Shown here piece after piece: positions 43,983 through 52,873 of a stretch of DNA of 64,000 nucleotides; positions within the stretch are counted from its first letter, which is position 1, and each line of letters begins with the position of its first letter. Under the pieces are notes generated by a model. The model was not told the origin of the DNA. It saw only the letters and a list, made by a program, of their open reading frames with translations, and did no database searches. The DNA is from Pedobacter cryoconitis. GTDB lineage: Bacteria > Bacteroidota > Bacteroidia > Sphingobacteriales > Sphingobacteriaceae. The translations under genes were made by a program, and so were the position numbers. Location of the stretch: assembly GCF_014200605.1 (NCBI RefSeq), contig NZ_JACHCE010000002.1, positions 859,300-923,299 on the forward strand, read 5' to 3'.

Positions 43983-45476
43983 ATGGAAAGACCGGCATTT
44001 AAATCACATTATGATAATTTTATCGGAGGCAAGTTTGTCCCGCCAGTCAAAGGCATATACTTTGATAATATCTCTCCTGTAGACGGGAAAGTATTTACCA
44101 AAGCAGCCAGATCAGGTAAAGAAGATGTAGAACTGGCGCTGGATGCTGCACATGAAGCCTTTAAAACATGGAGTAAAAGTTCTCCGGCCTATAGAAGCAA
44201 TATACTGTTGAAAGTTGCGCAGAAAATCGAAGATAATTTAACTTACCTGGCTACAGTAGAAACTATAGATAATGGTAAGGCTATCAGAGAAACACTGGCA
44301 GCCGATTTACCACTTGTTGTAGATCATTTCAGATATTTTGCCAGTGTAATCAGAGGAGAAGAAGGTACTATAGCAGAACATGATGAGCATACTGTAAGCA
44401 TAGTGCTGCATGAACCAATTGGAGTTGTTGCACAAATTATCCCCTGGAATTTTCCTTTGTTAATGGCAACCTGGAAAATAGCCCCTGCATTAGCAGCAGG
44501 CTGTTGTACTGTGGTTAAGCCCGCAGAACAGACACCGGTTTCTATTATTATCTTAATGGAGCTGATTGGTGATATTCTGCCTCCTGGTGTATTAAACATT
44601 GTCAATGGTTATGGACTGGAAGTAGGGAAACCTTTAGCGACTTCTTCCAGAATTTCAAAAGTTGCTTTTACAGGAAGTACAACTTCGGGCCGTTTAATTA
44701 TGCAGTATGCTGCTGAAAATATTATTCCCTCTACGATGGAGCTGGGTGGGAAATCACCTAATATATTTTTTGAGTCTGTAGCTGATCAGGATGACGAATT
44801 CTTTGATAAAGCAGTAGAAGGGGCAGTCATGTTTGCTTTAAACCAGGGAGAAATCTGTACTTGTCCTTCGCGCCTTTTAATACAGGAGAGCATTTATGAT
44901 CAATTTATTGCCCGGGTAATTGAACGTACCAAAGCGATTAAAACTTTAAGCCCATTAGATCAGAATAGTATGATGGGGGCGCAGACTTCCAATGAGCAGT
45001 ATCAAAAGATATTATCCTATATCAAAATAGGAAAAGAGGAAGGGGCAGAAGTTCTGATAGGCGGTGAAATCAATAAATTACCCGGAGATCTGGAAAGAGG
45101 TTATTATATCGAACCGACAATCTTTAAAGGGCATAATAAGATGCGGATTTTTCAGGAAGAAATTTTCGGGCCTGTGCTTTGTGTAACTACATTTAAAACT
45201 GTAGAAGAAGCCATTGAAATTGCGAATGATACTTTATATGGGTTAGGAGCTGGCGTATGGACACGTGATGCACATGAGTTATATCAGGTGCCACGTGCTA
45301 TACAGGCTGGCAGGGTATGGGTGAACCAGTATCATGCTTATCCGGCCCATGCACCGTTTGGAGGATATAAGAAATCAGGTTTTGGCAGAGAAAATCATAA
45401 AATGATGCTTGACCATTACAGAAGCGTTAAGAATATGCTGATCTCTTATGACAAGAACAAATTAGGGTTCTTTTAA
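43983..45476 (+). CDS. NAD-dependent aldehyde dehydrogenase (ExaC/AldB-like)
   Basis: The 497-residue protein is a full-length ALDH. Visible blocks are [20 protein letters not shown] with [34 protein letters not shown] (cofactor), the general-base glutamate in [12 protein letters not shown], and the catalytic cysteine 292 in [10 protein letters not shown]. The GEICTCPSR form and the DUF779 neighbour fit the acetaldehyde dehydrogenase ExaC/AldB/AcoD branch. It oxidises an aldehyde to the acid in the cytosol. The alcohol dehydrogenase gene downstream would supply the aldehyde, although that gene is frameshifted. Confidence 0.93.
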   Translation: MERPAFKSHYDNFIGGKFVPPVKGIYFDNISPVDGKVFTKAARSGKEDVELALDAAHEAFKTWSKSSPAYRSNILLKVAQKIEDNLTYLATVETIDNGKAIRETLAADLPLVVDHFRYFASVIRGEEGTIAEHDEHTVSIVLHEPIGVVAQIIPWNFPLLMATWKIAPALAAGCCTVVKPAEQTPVSIIILMELIGDILPPGVLNIVNGYGLEVGKPLATSSRISKVAFTGSTTSGRLIMQYAAENIIPSTMELGGKSPNIFFESVADQDDEFFDKAVEGAVMFALNQGEICTCPSRLLIQESIYDQFIARVIERTKAIKTLSPLDQNSMMGAQTSNEQYQKILSYIKIGKEEGAEVLIGGEINKLPGDLERGYYIEPTIFKGHNKMRIFQEEIFGPVLCVTTFKTVEEAIEIANDTLYGLGAGVWTRDAHELYQVPRAIQAGRVWVNQYHAYPAHAPFGGYKKSGFGRENHKMMLDHYRSVKNMLISYDKNKLGFF

Positions 45477-45505
45477 ATTAATTATTATTAAAAACCATTT
45501 TATAT

Positions 45506-46572
45506 ATGTCAGTTCCCGCTATGAAAGCTGCCCGTTGGTATGCCGCTAAAGATATTAGAGTAGAAGATGCCCCTATACCCTCCACAGGTAGTAAGCAAGT
45601 GAAAATAGAAGTACAGTATGCAGGGATTTGCGGTTCTGATTTGCATGAATATGCACACGGGCCTATGCTAATCCCTGCAAATGTGCCTTATCCTTTAAAC
45701 GGGCATATCGGAGTTACTACTTTGGGCCATGAATTTTCGGGTGTGGTAACCGAAGTTGGAGAAGAGGTTAAACAAGTGAAAATAGGAGATAGGGTAGTTG
45801 TAGAACCTCTTTTCAGAAACCCCGAAAGTCCTTTTATTGTTACCGGGGAGTATAACCTGTCAGAACCTCTTGGTTTTGTCGGACTAACTTCGAACGGTGG
45901 TTTTGCCAGGTTTGTTGTCGTAGAAGATTATATGGTACATGCTATTCCGGACAATATGAGCTTTGAGCAGGGGGCATTGGTTGAACCAGCTGCGGTAGCT
46001 GTATATGCAGTAAAAAGCAGCGGATTAAAACTTGGGCAGTCTTGCGTGATATTTGGTGCAGGCCCGATAGGTTTACTCTGCGTACAGGCTGCAATTGCAG
46101 CTGGTGCTGCAACTGTGATCGTTGTGGATGTGGCAGAAAAACGTTTGGAGAAAGCACTTGAAATTGGTGCTACGCAGGTCATCAATGGAAAAGAAAAGAT
46201 GTTTCGGCTCAGGTTAAGCAACTCACTGCCGGCGGTGCAGATATTTATATTGATGCAGCAGGTGTACAGGCAACATACGATGCGGGAATTGCTAGTTTGA
46301 AAAATGGAGGAACCGCATTATTAGTCGCTCTTTTTGGAAAACCGGTTACAACGAATGCTTTTGATCAGGTTGTGCGTGAAATTACGATAAAAGGCACTAT
46401 AGCTTACCGCAATATCTTTCCAGAGGTGATCCAGCTGATCCATACTGGCAGAATGCCTGTTGAAAAGCTGGTGACTGCAAGAATTGAGCTTGAAAACATC
46501 GTAGAAGATGGGTTTGAAGCACTGCTGAACAATCCTACACAGGTGAAGATATTAGTTAAAATTGCTAAATAA
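45506..46572 (+). pseudogene. Zinc alcohol/2,3-butanediol dehydrogenase, frameshifted
   Basis: Frame one (45506 to about 46196) gives a GroES-like domain with zinc ligands (YAGICGSDLHEYAHGP, GHEFSGVVTEVGEEVKQVKI, GDRVVVEP) and the start of the NAD domain (VIFGAGPIGLLCVQAAIAAG). After VINGKEK the family sequence continues in another frame (DVSAQVKQLTAGGADIYIDA, then AGVQATYDAGIASLKNGG) to 46572. One missing base in AAAAGAAAAG at 46189-46198 explains it. Adding one base gives a normal 355-residue protein resembling (R,R)-butanediol dehydrogenase. All else is intact, so it is either a very recent mutation or a sequencing error. Confidence 0.85.
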
Positions 46573-46578
46573 AAAAAT

Positions 46579-46959
46579 ATGGGCAGCAAGAGAATCTTAG
46601 TTACTGAAAAAGCCATCGGTGTAATCAATCAGTTGAAAGCAGAATATGGTGAATTATTTTTTCATCAGAGCGGGGGATGCTGTGAAGGCTCTTATCCGCA
46701 TTGCTTTGAAAAAGGAGGTTTTCTGATTGGTTCTAATGATGTTTGCCTGGGAGAAATTGAAGGATGTAAGTTCTATATGGCTGGTGATCAATTCGAATAC
46801 TGGAAACATACCCAGTTAACTTTAGATGTAATTGAAGGGAGAGGCGCTGGTTTCTCCCTTGAATCAACTTTAGATATGGGCTTTATTATACATTCAAGGC
46901 TGTTTAGAGACGAAGAATTGGCAACGTTGGAGCCCGTAAATCCGGACCCGGAAGAATAA
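46579..46959 (+). CDS. DUF779 family protein
   Basis: The 126-residue protein carries the family pattern ELFFHQSGGCCEGSYPHCFE and ends in an acidic tail. DUF779 genes are typically found beside AldB/ExaC-type aldehyde dehydrogenases, and here it is the third gene after one, six bases behind the alcohol dehydrogenase gene. Its conserved cysteine pair CC and a later cysteine suggest metal binding. The biochemical role is not known to me, but its context supports aldehyde metabolism. Confidence 0.9.
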   Translation: MGSKRILVTEKAIGVINQLKAEYGELFFHQSGGCCEGSYPHCFEKGGFLIGSNDVCLGEIEGCKFYMAGDQFEYWKHTQLTLDVIEGRGAGFSLESTLDMGFIIHSRLFRDEELATLEPVNPDPEE

Positions 46960-46993
46960 AAATGCATTATTTTTAAATAAAAGTGCTTAACCG

Positions 46994-47024
46994 TTTTGAA
47001 ATTCAAAAAAAGAAACTACATTTG
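46994..47024 (+). promoter_or_regulatory. Promoter of second tRNA-Phe gene
   Basis: TTTTG (46994-46998) and TACATTTG (47017-47024) with an 18-base spacer, near-identical to 23602-23632. Confidence 0.8.
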
Positions 47025-47075
47025 CAGCCCACCAACCGAGGTGGGGCATGATCGAAATCATGTGAATAAAAGGAT
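47025..47075 (+). other. Structured 5' leader of tRNA-Phe copy 2
   Basis: Two hairpins can form: CCCACC-AACCGA-GGTGGG (47028-47045) and CATGAT-CGAA-ATCATG (47047-47062). The stems differ from those in copy 1 but keep pairing, and the AACCGA loop is the same. Confidence 0.6.
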
Positions 47076-47148
47076 GGTGCGGTAGCTCAGTCGGTAGAGC
47101 AAAGGATTGAAAATCCTTGTGTCGCCGGTTCGATCCCGGCCCACACCA
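47076..47148 (+). tRNA. tRNA-Phe (anticodon GAA), copy 2
   Basis: All 73 bases are identical to copy 1 at 23678-23750, including the C5-A68 acceptor mismatch and absence of an encoded CCA. Confidence 0.97.
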
Positions 47149-47152
47149 CTGC

Positions 47153-47182
47153 AAAAAGCTTCAGAGAAATCTGGAGCTTTTT
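47153..47182 (+). terminator. Terminator of tRNA-Phe copy 2
   Basis: AAAAAGCTTCAGA and TCTGGAGCTTTTT pair (one GU) around a GAAA tetraloop, followed by T-rich sequence. It mirrors the copy 1 terminator. Confidence 0.9.
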
Positions 47183-47276
47183 TGTTTTTAAAAGCTTTTT
47201 GGCGATTCTATTTAATACCCTCATCATTATCCTGAATACAATTACTAATCTCATGAAGATTATCTATGCGTAGAAT

Positions 47277-47319
47277 AAACGTCTTAATCTCCGCAAATAA
47301 TGCGGAGATTAAGACGTTT
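47277..47319. repeat. 19-bp perfect inverted repeat before fic
   Basis: Arms at 47277-47295 and 47301-47319 (core CTTAATCTCCGCA) pair perfectly around AATAA. A weak TTTT follows on the plus strand. It lies 34 bases before the favoured fic start at 47353 and may be a terminator, an operator or a 5' leader hairpin. Confidence 0.75.
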
Positions 47320-47352
47320 TACAGCTATTATCTGGTATATTTAACAGCATAT

Positions 47353-48480
47353 ATGCGAAGATTCAATAAATATATACATCAACTACCTGAATGGCCCGGT
47401 TTCTTTTGGACTGCAGGTCAGCTTTCCACCTTGTTGGCTAATGTCAGGCACATTCAGGGAAGATTATTAGGTAAAATGGAGGGAATAAAATTTAATCTTC
47501 AAAGTGAGGCTACCCTTGAAATTCTGACACAGGATGTTTTAAAAAGCAGTGAAATTGAAGGAGAAATTCTTAGCCCGGATCAGGTAAGGTCTTCTATCGC
47601 CAGACGATTAGGAATGGATGTTGCCGGTCTGGTCCCTTCAGATAGAAACGTTGACGGTGTAGTTGAAATGACGCTGGATGCTACTCAGCGTTATCGGGAG
47701 GAATTAACTGAAGATCGTTTATTTGGATGGCACGCCGCATTATTTCCGGCAGGGCGTAGCGGAATGCACAAAATTGTTGTTGGTAACTGGCGCAATAATC
47801 GTAAAGATGATCTGATGCAGGTCGTATCCGGCGCTATGGGTAAAGAAAAAGTACATTACCAGGCACCAGACTCTGATATAGTGGGATTAGAAATGAAAAG
47901 ATTTTTGGACTGGTTCAATGCAAATCAGGACATTGATCCAGTATTAAAGGCAGGGATCGCACAGCTGTGGTTTGTAACCATTCATCCTTTTGAGGATGGG
48001 AATGGCCGTATCGCAAGAGCAATTACTGATATGCAACTGGCAAGAGCTGATGCAAACTCACAGCGTTTTTATAGCATGTCGGCGCAGATTCGCAGGGAAA
48101 GAAATAGCTATTATGATAGTCTGGAAAACACACAAAAAGGATCATTGGACATTACAAAATGGCTGCATTGGTTCCTTGATTGTTTTGGAAATGCCTTAAC
48201 GGCAACAGATCAGACTTTAGTTAAAGTATTTCAAAAGGCAGGATTTTGGGATAATCTAACAGATATTGCCTTAAATGAACGTCAGAAATTGATGCTGAAT
48301 AAACTACTGGATGGATTTGAAGGTAAATTTAATTCTTCTAAATGGGCTAAAATTGCTAAATGTTCTCAGGATACAGCCGTACGTGATATACAGGATTTAG
48401 TTGAAAAAGGTATTTTAACTAAAGAGTCTGCAGGCGGTAGAAGTACAAGTTATACCTGCTCCCTGTCTTTATTGACATGA
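47353..48480 (+). CDS. Fic domain protein with DUF4172-like N-terminus
   Basis: Fic proteins attach AMP (or another nucleotide part) to target proteins. From the ATG at 47353 the protein has 375 residues and begins MRRFNKYIHQLPEWPGFFW, the usual start of this group. An ATG at 47266 would run through a perfect hairpin, so I reject it. The inhibitory motif SSEIEG (S65, E69, G70) fits the class with an N-terminal inhibitory helix, and the catalytic motif HPFEDGNGR starts at H211. A winged-helix-like C-terminus (IAKCSQDTAVRDIQDLVEKG) suggests DNA binding. It is a single gene after tRNA-Phe and ends overlapping the next convergent gene by 31 bases. Confidence 0.9.
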   Translation: MRRFNKYIHQLPEWPGFFWTAGQLSTLLANVRHIQGRLLGKMEGIKFNLQSEATLEILTQDVLKSSEIEGEILSPDQVRSSIARRLGMDVAGLVPSDRNVDGVVEMTLDATQRYREELTEDRLFGWHAALFPAGRSGMHKIVVGNWRNNRKDDLMQVVSGAMGKEKVHYQAPDSDIVGLEMKRFLDWFNANQDIDPVLKAGIAQLWFVTIHPFEDGNGRIARAITDMQLARADANSQRFYSMSAQIRRERNSYYDSLENTQKGSLDITKWLHWFLDCFGNALTATDQTLVKVFQKAGFWDNLTDIALNERQKLMLNKLLDGFEGKFNSSKWAKIAKCSQDTAVRDIQDLVEKGILTKESAGGRSTSYTCSLSLLT

Positions 48481-48668
48481 TCAGCAAGTTTAAAGCCTGT
48501 ATCTCCTTTTTTCTTATCATCTAAGAATAGTAATACAACTAAAGAGATGATCGGAATCAGAAATGAGATGAAAAACCAAAACCAAAAACTTCTGCCCTGA
48601 CTCTTTGCAAAGATTCCAGCGATAGTTTGTGGTAATAACAACCCCATTAACAGAAGTAATTCGGCCAT
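48450..48668 (-). CDS. Small two-helix membrane protein
   Basis: The 72-residue protein starts MAELLLLMGLLLPQTIAGIF and has two hydrophobic helices joined by AKSQGRSFWFWF, then a charged tail DDKKKGDTGFKLADHVNKD. This layout resembles small PLD-N-type or YqaE-like membrane proteins, but the family is not assigned. Its stop lies inside the convergent fic gene. Confidence 0.65.
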   Translation of the reverse strand: MAELLLLMGLLLPQTIAGIFAKSQGRSFWFWFFISFLIPIISLVVLLFLDDKKKGDTGFKLADHVNKDREQV

Positions 48669-48722
48669 AAAAATTTTAAAGGACTAATTTAATCATTATA
48701 CCTGAAATAGGTTTATCTTCAA

Positions 48723-49616
48723 TTGTTCAAATTCTTTGATGATAAGATGGCCCTGAATATTTATAATTTACCCTATGATTTAGCACCAGGAACAATCAAC
48801 CCGGATAAATCTGTAATTATCAGGTGCTATAAAGCACAGCACAATACCGTCAGGAATAAAATTATTCTGCATCAGAACATGATTAATTTATTAATCAGCG
48901 GGACTAAAACAATTACTTATCCCGAAGGTACGGTGACCGTTCAGGAAAAGGAATTTTTAATACTTTCCAAAGGGAACTGTCTGACTTCCGAAATATTGCC
49001 TGAACATGGTTTATTCAGTAGTATCCTGCTTTATTTTAGTCATGAGCTGCTGGCTGATTTTTTTATTAAATATAAATCCTCTTTAAAAGGGGAAGAGCCA
49101 ACTGATCAGAAACCCTATCTTATTTTTAAACAAGATCCGTTCATTCTGAATTATATTAATTCTCTGGACTTGCTTTTACAATCCGGGGTAGCTCTGAGTG
49201 AAGAATTCAATTTACTTAAACTCGAAGAGCTGCTGCTTTATCTGCTTAAGTTATATCCGGCAAAATTACGCTCGCTGCTTATTGTTGCAAAGGATAATGA
49301 AGATATGCAGTTAAGAAAAACTGTAGAAAGTAATATCGGGCACACAGTCACTATCGAAGAGCTGGCATTTTTATGCAACTCCAGTATGTCCACTTTTAAA
49401 AGAAGATTTAAGCGTATCTATAATACATCCCCTCAAAAATGGCTGTTACTGCGAAAATTGCAGTTTGCTGCTGAGCTGTTGAAACATCCGGACCAAAGAC
49501 CAGGGATCATATATCAGAAAATAGGGTATGAAAACCACTCGAGCTTTACACAGTCTTTTAAACAGCATTATGGGATGACCCCCAGACAATATCAGGATTT
49601 GAACGTCAAGCCTTAA
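48723..49616 (+). CDS. AraC family transcriptional regulator
   Basis: The 297-residue protein has a cupin-like N-terminal domain (residues 15-125, KTITYPEGTVTVQEKEFLIL) and a C-terminal AraC helix-turn-helix pair: VTIEELAFLCNSSMSTFKRR, FKRIYNTSPQKWLLLRKLQF and IYQKIGYENHSSFTQSFKQH, then YGMTPRQYQ. It stands upstream of the SnoaL-like gene on the same strand and may control it. The effector is unknown. Confidence 0.92.
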   Translation: MFKFFDDKMALNIYNLPYDLAPGTINPDKSVIIRCYKAQHNTVRNKIILHQNMINLLISGTKTITYPEGTVTVQEKEFLILSKGNCLTSEILPEHGLFSSILLYFSHELLADFFIKYKSSLKGEEPTDQKPYLIFKQDPFILNYINSLDLLLQSGVALSEEFNLLKLEELLLYLLKLYPAKLRSLLIVAKDNEDMQLRKTVESNIGHTVTIEELAFLCNSSMSTFKRRFKRIYNTSPQKWLLLRKLQFAAELLKHPDQRPGIIYQKIGYENHSSFTQSFKQHYGMTPRQYQDLNVKP

Positions 49617-49636
49617 AGTTTGAACTTCCAGCCCTA

Positions 49637-49665
49637 TTGTACGTTTTTAATCCATTTTATCTTTG
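49637..49665 (+). promoter_or_regulatory. Promoter of the SnoaL-like gene
   Basis: TTG at 49637-49639 and TATCTTTG at 49658-49665 with an 18-base spacer match the Bacteroidota consensus, 59 bases before the ATG. Confidence 0.6.
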
Positions 49666-49724
49666 TATTGTAACAAAGGGGGAGTATTGATTCACCCCCC
49701 GGGCAAACAAAAAATAAACAAAAC

Positions 49725-50144
49725 ATGGAAACTCAACTGGAAAAAAACAAGGCAGTAGTTAAACGCTTCAATCTCGAAGTCATTGAACAAGGCAACCTGG
49801 AAAGCTTTAAAGAATTAATGAATGAGCAGTTTATAAACAGAACAGCTCCGGAAGGTGCCGATAATGGTCCGCAAGGGATGATTTATACCTTTAATCAGGT
49901 TTTAAGACCAGCTTTTCCCAATTTAAAGGTGATCATTCATCAGCAGATTGCAGAAGGTGACCTGGTGACCACACATAAAACAATTACAGGAACCCATTAT
50001 GGTCTGCTAATGGGCATACCAGCTACCGGCAAGAAAGTAAATATTCAGGTTATTGATATAGTCAGGGTTGTAAATGGTAAATATATTGAACATTGGGGTA
50101 TGAATACCCTTTCAGCAGTTTTGACTCAATTAAGCCGCACTTAG
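49725..50144 (+). CDS. SnoaL-like ester cyclase family protein
   Basis: The 139-residue protein has the NTF2-like SnoaL fold signature: KNKAVVKRFNLEVIEQGNLE, LKVIIHQQIAEGDLVTTHKT, GTHYGLLMGIPATGKKVNIQ and HWGMNTLSAVL. Members include polyketide cyclases and many proteins of unknown activity; the substrate is open. It is cytosolic with no signal peptide. The AraC regulator upstream may control it. Confidence 0.85.
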   Translation: METQLEKNKAVVKRFNLEVIEQGNLESFKELMNEQFINRTAPEGADNGPQGMIYTFNQVLRPAFPNLKVIIHQQIAEGDLVTTHKTITGTHYGLLMGIPATGKKVNIQVIDIVRVVNGKYIEHWGMNTLSAVLTQLSRT

Positions 50145-50292
50145 CTTTCTGATCCACCTTTTGAGCAGCTCCCGGCAGTAGCATGAGGTATCAGTAACTT
50201 ATTTGATAAAAACTAAGAAATTTAATTTTTAAATTCTAAATTACGTACACCAAATACGAGCTAAAACCATTTAATATATAAAAGCAGGTAGT

Positions 50293-52032
50293 ATGAACGA
50301 ATTTCAAATTAAAAAGTCAGACGTCGAATATGACGCCATAATAGTTGGATCAGGAGCAGGAGGGGGTATGGCAGGATACGTACTGGCTAATGCTGGTCAA
50401 AAAGTGCTTATGCTTGAAGCAGGTGCCTATTTTGACCCGCGCCTGGATGCGCAGCAACTAAAATGGCCATGGGAATCTCCAAGACGCGGTGCAGGAACTG
50501 TACGCCCATTTGGAGATTTTGATGCTGCTTATGGAGGCTGGGAACTTGATGGAGAACCCTACACCCAAAAAAATAATTCTGAGTTCGCCTGGTTCCGTTC
50601 AAGAATGCTGGGAGGCAGAACCAATCACTGGGGACGTATTTCTTTAAGAATGGGGCCAGAGGATTTTAAATGTAAAGACGGGCTGACTGATGACTGGCCG
50701 ATTACCTATGCAGAAATCAAACCATTTTATGATAAAGTTGACCGTTTAATCGGGATCTATGGAACTGTCGAAGGGATAGAAAGTGAACCTGACGGGATCT
50801 TTATGGCCCCGCCAAAACCAAGGTTAAACGAGCTGTTTATTAAAAAAGCAGCTAAGAAAAATGGCGTAACTGTAATTCCTGGCCGGGGTTCTGTATTAAC
50901 AGAGGCCTTACCAAATAATAAAGACCGTGCCCCTTGTTTCTATTGCGGACAGTGCGGCAGAAGCTGTAAAGTTTATGGTGATTTTTCTTCTTCTTCTTGT
51001 CTGGTTATACCAGCAGTGAAGACAGGAAACCTGACTGTAATCACCAATGCAATGGTTCGTGAAGTATTAACTGATAAAGCTGGTCTGGCTACAGGTGTTT
51101 CTTATGTGGATAAAACCACTATGGAAGAGCATCAGGTGAGAGGGAAAATCGTTATCCTTGGAGCCAGTGCCTGCGAATCTGCCCGTTTGCTGCTTAATTC
51201 TAAATCTGTGGCACACCCTAACGGCCTTGCAAATAACAGTAACGTAGTAGGTAAATATCTGCACGATTCTACAGGAGCAAGTCTGGGTGGTTTTCTCCCG
51301 CAATTATTAGATCGTAAACGTTATAATGAGGATGGGGTAGGAAGTGTTCATATTTACTCTCCGTGGTGGCTTGACAATAAAAAACTGGATTTCCCGCGTG
51401 GTTATCACATTGAATATGGTGGCGGATTACATATGCCGGGTTATGGTTTTGGTGGCGGTATCGAAAATATGAACGGTGCAGTACCAGGCAAAGATGGTAA
51501 AATGAAAGAAGCTGGTGGTTATGGTGCGGGTCTGAAAGATGATTACAGACGTTTCTTTGGTACACAGGTAGGCATGGCAGGACGTGGAACTGCAATAGCC
51601 AGAGAATCTAACTATTGTGAAATAGATCCTAAAGTTGTAGATAAATACGGTATACCAGTGCTTCGTTTCAATTATAAGTGGGCTGTTGAAGAAGTCAAAC
51701 AGGCTAAACATATGCAAGAAACCTTCCAGGAAATGATGCATACTATGGGCGCTATTGTAACTTCTAAAATTCATGGTCCGGAAGATAATTACGGATTAGA
51801 AGCACCAGGTAAAATCATCCACGAGGTAGGTACTGTAAGAATGGGAGATGATCCAAAAAAATCTGCTTTAAATAAATGGTGCCAGGCGCATGACTGTAAA
51901 AACCTGTTTGTTGTAGATGCTGCTCCTTTTGTACAGCAGGGCGATAAAAATGCAACCTGGACTATTCTGGCTTTATCTATGCGTACAGCAGAATATATCC
52001 TTGCAGAAAAGAAAAAACTAAATCTAAGCTAA
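50293..52032 (+). CDS. GMC-type FAD oxidoreductase with cysteine cluster
   Basis: The 579-residue protein opens with the FAD-binding motif YDAIIVGSGAGGGMAGYVLA and contains MLGGRTNHWGRISLRM and the C-terminal GMC block. A motif C215-x2-C218-x2-C221-x3-C225 (CFYCGQCGRSC) resembles the Fe-S-binding region of FAD-dependent glucose/gluconate dehydrogenase catalytic subunits. The companion gene 11 bases downstream encodes a subunit 3 protein, so the pair likely oxidises a sugar or sugar acid on the periplasmic side of the inner membrane. No cytochrome c subunit is encoded nearby. The enzyme has no signal peptide of its own. Confidence 0.9.
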   Translation: MNEFQIKKSDVEYDAIIVGSGAGGGMAGYVLANAGQKVLMLEAGAYFDPRLDAQQLKWPWESPRRGAGTVRPFGDFDAAYGGWELDGEPYTQKNNSEFAWFRSRMLGGRTNHWGRISLRMGPEDFKCKDGLTDDWPITYAEIKPFYDKVDRLIGIYGTVEGIESEPDGIFMAPPKPRLNELFIKKAAKKNGVTVIPGRGSVLTEALPNNKDRAPCFYCGQCGRSCKVYGDFSSSSCLVIPAVKTGNLTVITNAMVREVLTDKAGLATGVSYVDKTTMEEHQVRGKIVILGASACESARLLLNSKSVAHPNGLANNSNVVGKYLHDSTGASLGGFLPQLLDRKRYNEDGVGSVHIYSPWWLDNKKLDFPRGYHIEYGGGLHMPGYGFGGGIENMNGAVPGKDGKMKEAGGYGAGLKDDYRRFFGTQVGMAGRGTAIARESNYCEIDPKVVDKYGIPVLRFNYKWAVEEVKQAKHMQETFQEMMHTMGAIVTSKIHGPEDNYGLEAPGKIIHEVGTVRMGDDPKKSALNKWCQAHDCKNLFVVDAAPFVQQGDKNATWTILALSMRTAEYILAEKKKLNLS

Positions 52033-52043
52033 CCAAAATAGAC

Positions 52044-52670
52044 ATGAACAGACGTGAATCACTAAAAGCCATTGGCTTAACGGCTATAAGTTCAGCAGTA
52101 TTGCTGGAAGCTTGTAAACCAGGGGCACTTAAAACAGAAAAAGCAGCAGATGAAAAAGCCGCTGCCCAGCCAGGCAGAGAAGCTTTCGAGGTAGAAAGAG
52201 ATAATGCCTTAAACGCTGCAAAGTTTTTTAATGAACATGAGATGGCTACTATTGCTATCCTTTCAGATATTATCATTCCTAAAGACGAAAAATCAGGAAG
52301 CGCAACAGATGCTAAAGTCCCTGATTTTATTGAGTTCATCGTTAAAGATATTCCTGAGCATCAGATTCCTATGCGTGGAGGGTTAAAATGGCTGGACATC
52401 CAATGTCTTAACCGTTTTCAGAAAACTTTTAAAGAGGCATCCGGGAAACAGCGTATCGAAATGGTGGATGATATTGCCTATCCTAAAAAAGTTAAACCCG
52501 GTATGCAGCAGGGAGCCGCTTTTTTCAGCTTAATGAGAGACCTGACAGCTTCTGGTTTTTTCACCACAGAAATGGGGGTAAAAGACTTAGGTTATGCGGG
52601 GAATGTGCCCAATAAATGGACAGGAGTACCTGCTGATGTGTTAAAGCAGTACGGAATGGAAAACGTTTAA
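52044..52670 (+). CDS. Gluconate 2-dehydrogenase subunit 3 family protein
   Basis: The 208-residue protein begins MNRRESLKAIGLTAISSAVL, a twin-arginine-like signal, and has a lipobox-like LEAC at residue 26. The domain has ATIAILSDIIIPKDEKSGSA and VPDFIEFIVKD, typical of subunit 3. It lacks redox motifs and probably chaperones and carries the GMC subunit through the Tat pathway, since the latter has no signal. The two are co-transcribed and a long palindrome ends the unit. Confidence 0.9.
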   Translation: MNRRESLKAIGLTAISSAVLLEACKPGALKTEKAADEKAAAQPGREAFEVERDNALNAAKFFNEHEMATIAILSDIIIPKDEKSGSATDAKVPDFIEFIVKDIPEHQIPMRGGLKWLDIQCLNRFQKTFKEASGKQRIEMVDDIAYPKKVKPGMQQGAAFFSLMRDLTASGFFTTEMGVKDLGYAGNVPNKWTGVPADVLKQYGMENV

Positions 52671-52681
52671 TATTCAGCTCG

Positions 52682-52735
52682 AATTGTAATAACCAGAAAA
52701 CCCTATTCAAATAGGGTTTTCTGGTTATTACAATT
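52682..52735. terminator. 25-bp perfect hairpin after the GMC operon
   Basis: Arms 52682-52706 and 52711-52735 pair over all 25 positions around a TCAA loop (core CCAGAAAACCCTAT). No T run follows, yet it is placed as a terminator between the GMC pair and the GntP operon. Bases 52736-52873 show no other feature. Confidence 0.75.
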
Positions 52736-52873
52736 ATCAACTGCTAAAATAAATTGGAAAAAAATCAACGTTTTAGCATGCTCAAAAATTCAGTGAAAGC
52801 TTAAAAAATTGTATATTCCCATCTGTAACATCTTCATCGATGGAGGTTTATATATTTTTAAAAAAAAAGCTGA

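Noticed and set aside
46187..46200. Programmed -1 ribosomal frameshift in the alcohol dehydrogenase
   Set aside because: There is no XXXYYYZ slippery heptamer and no strong downstream structure; one lost base is the simpler explanation.
47266..47352. N-terminal extension of the Fic protein by 29 residues
   Set aside because: The extension is encoded by a perfect 19-bp hairpin and has no family support; the ATG at 47353 matches the usual start.
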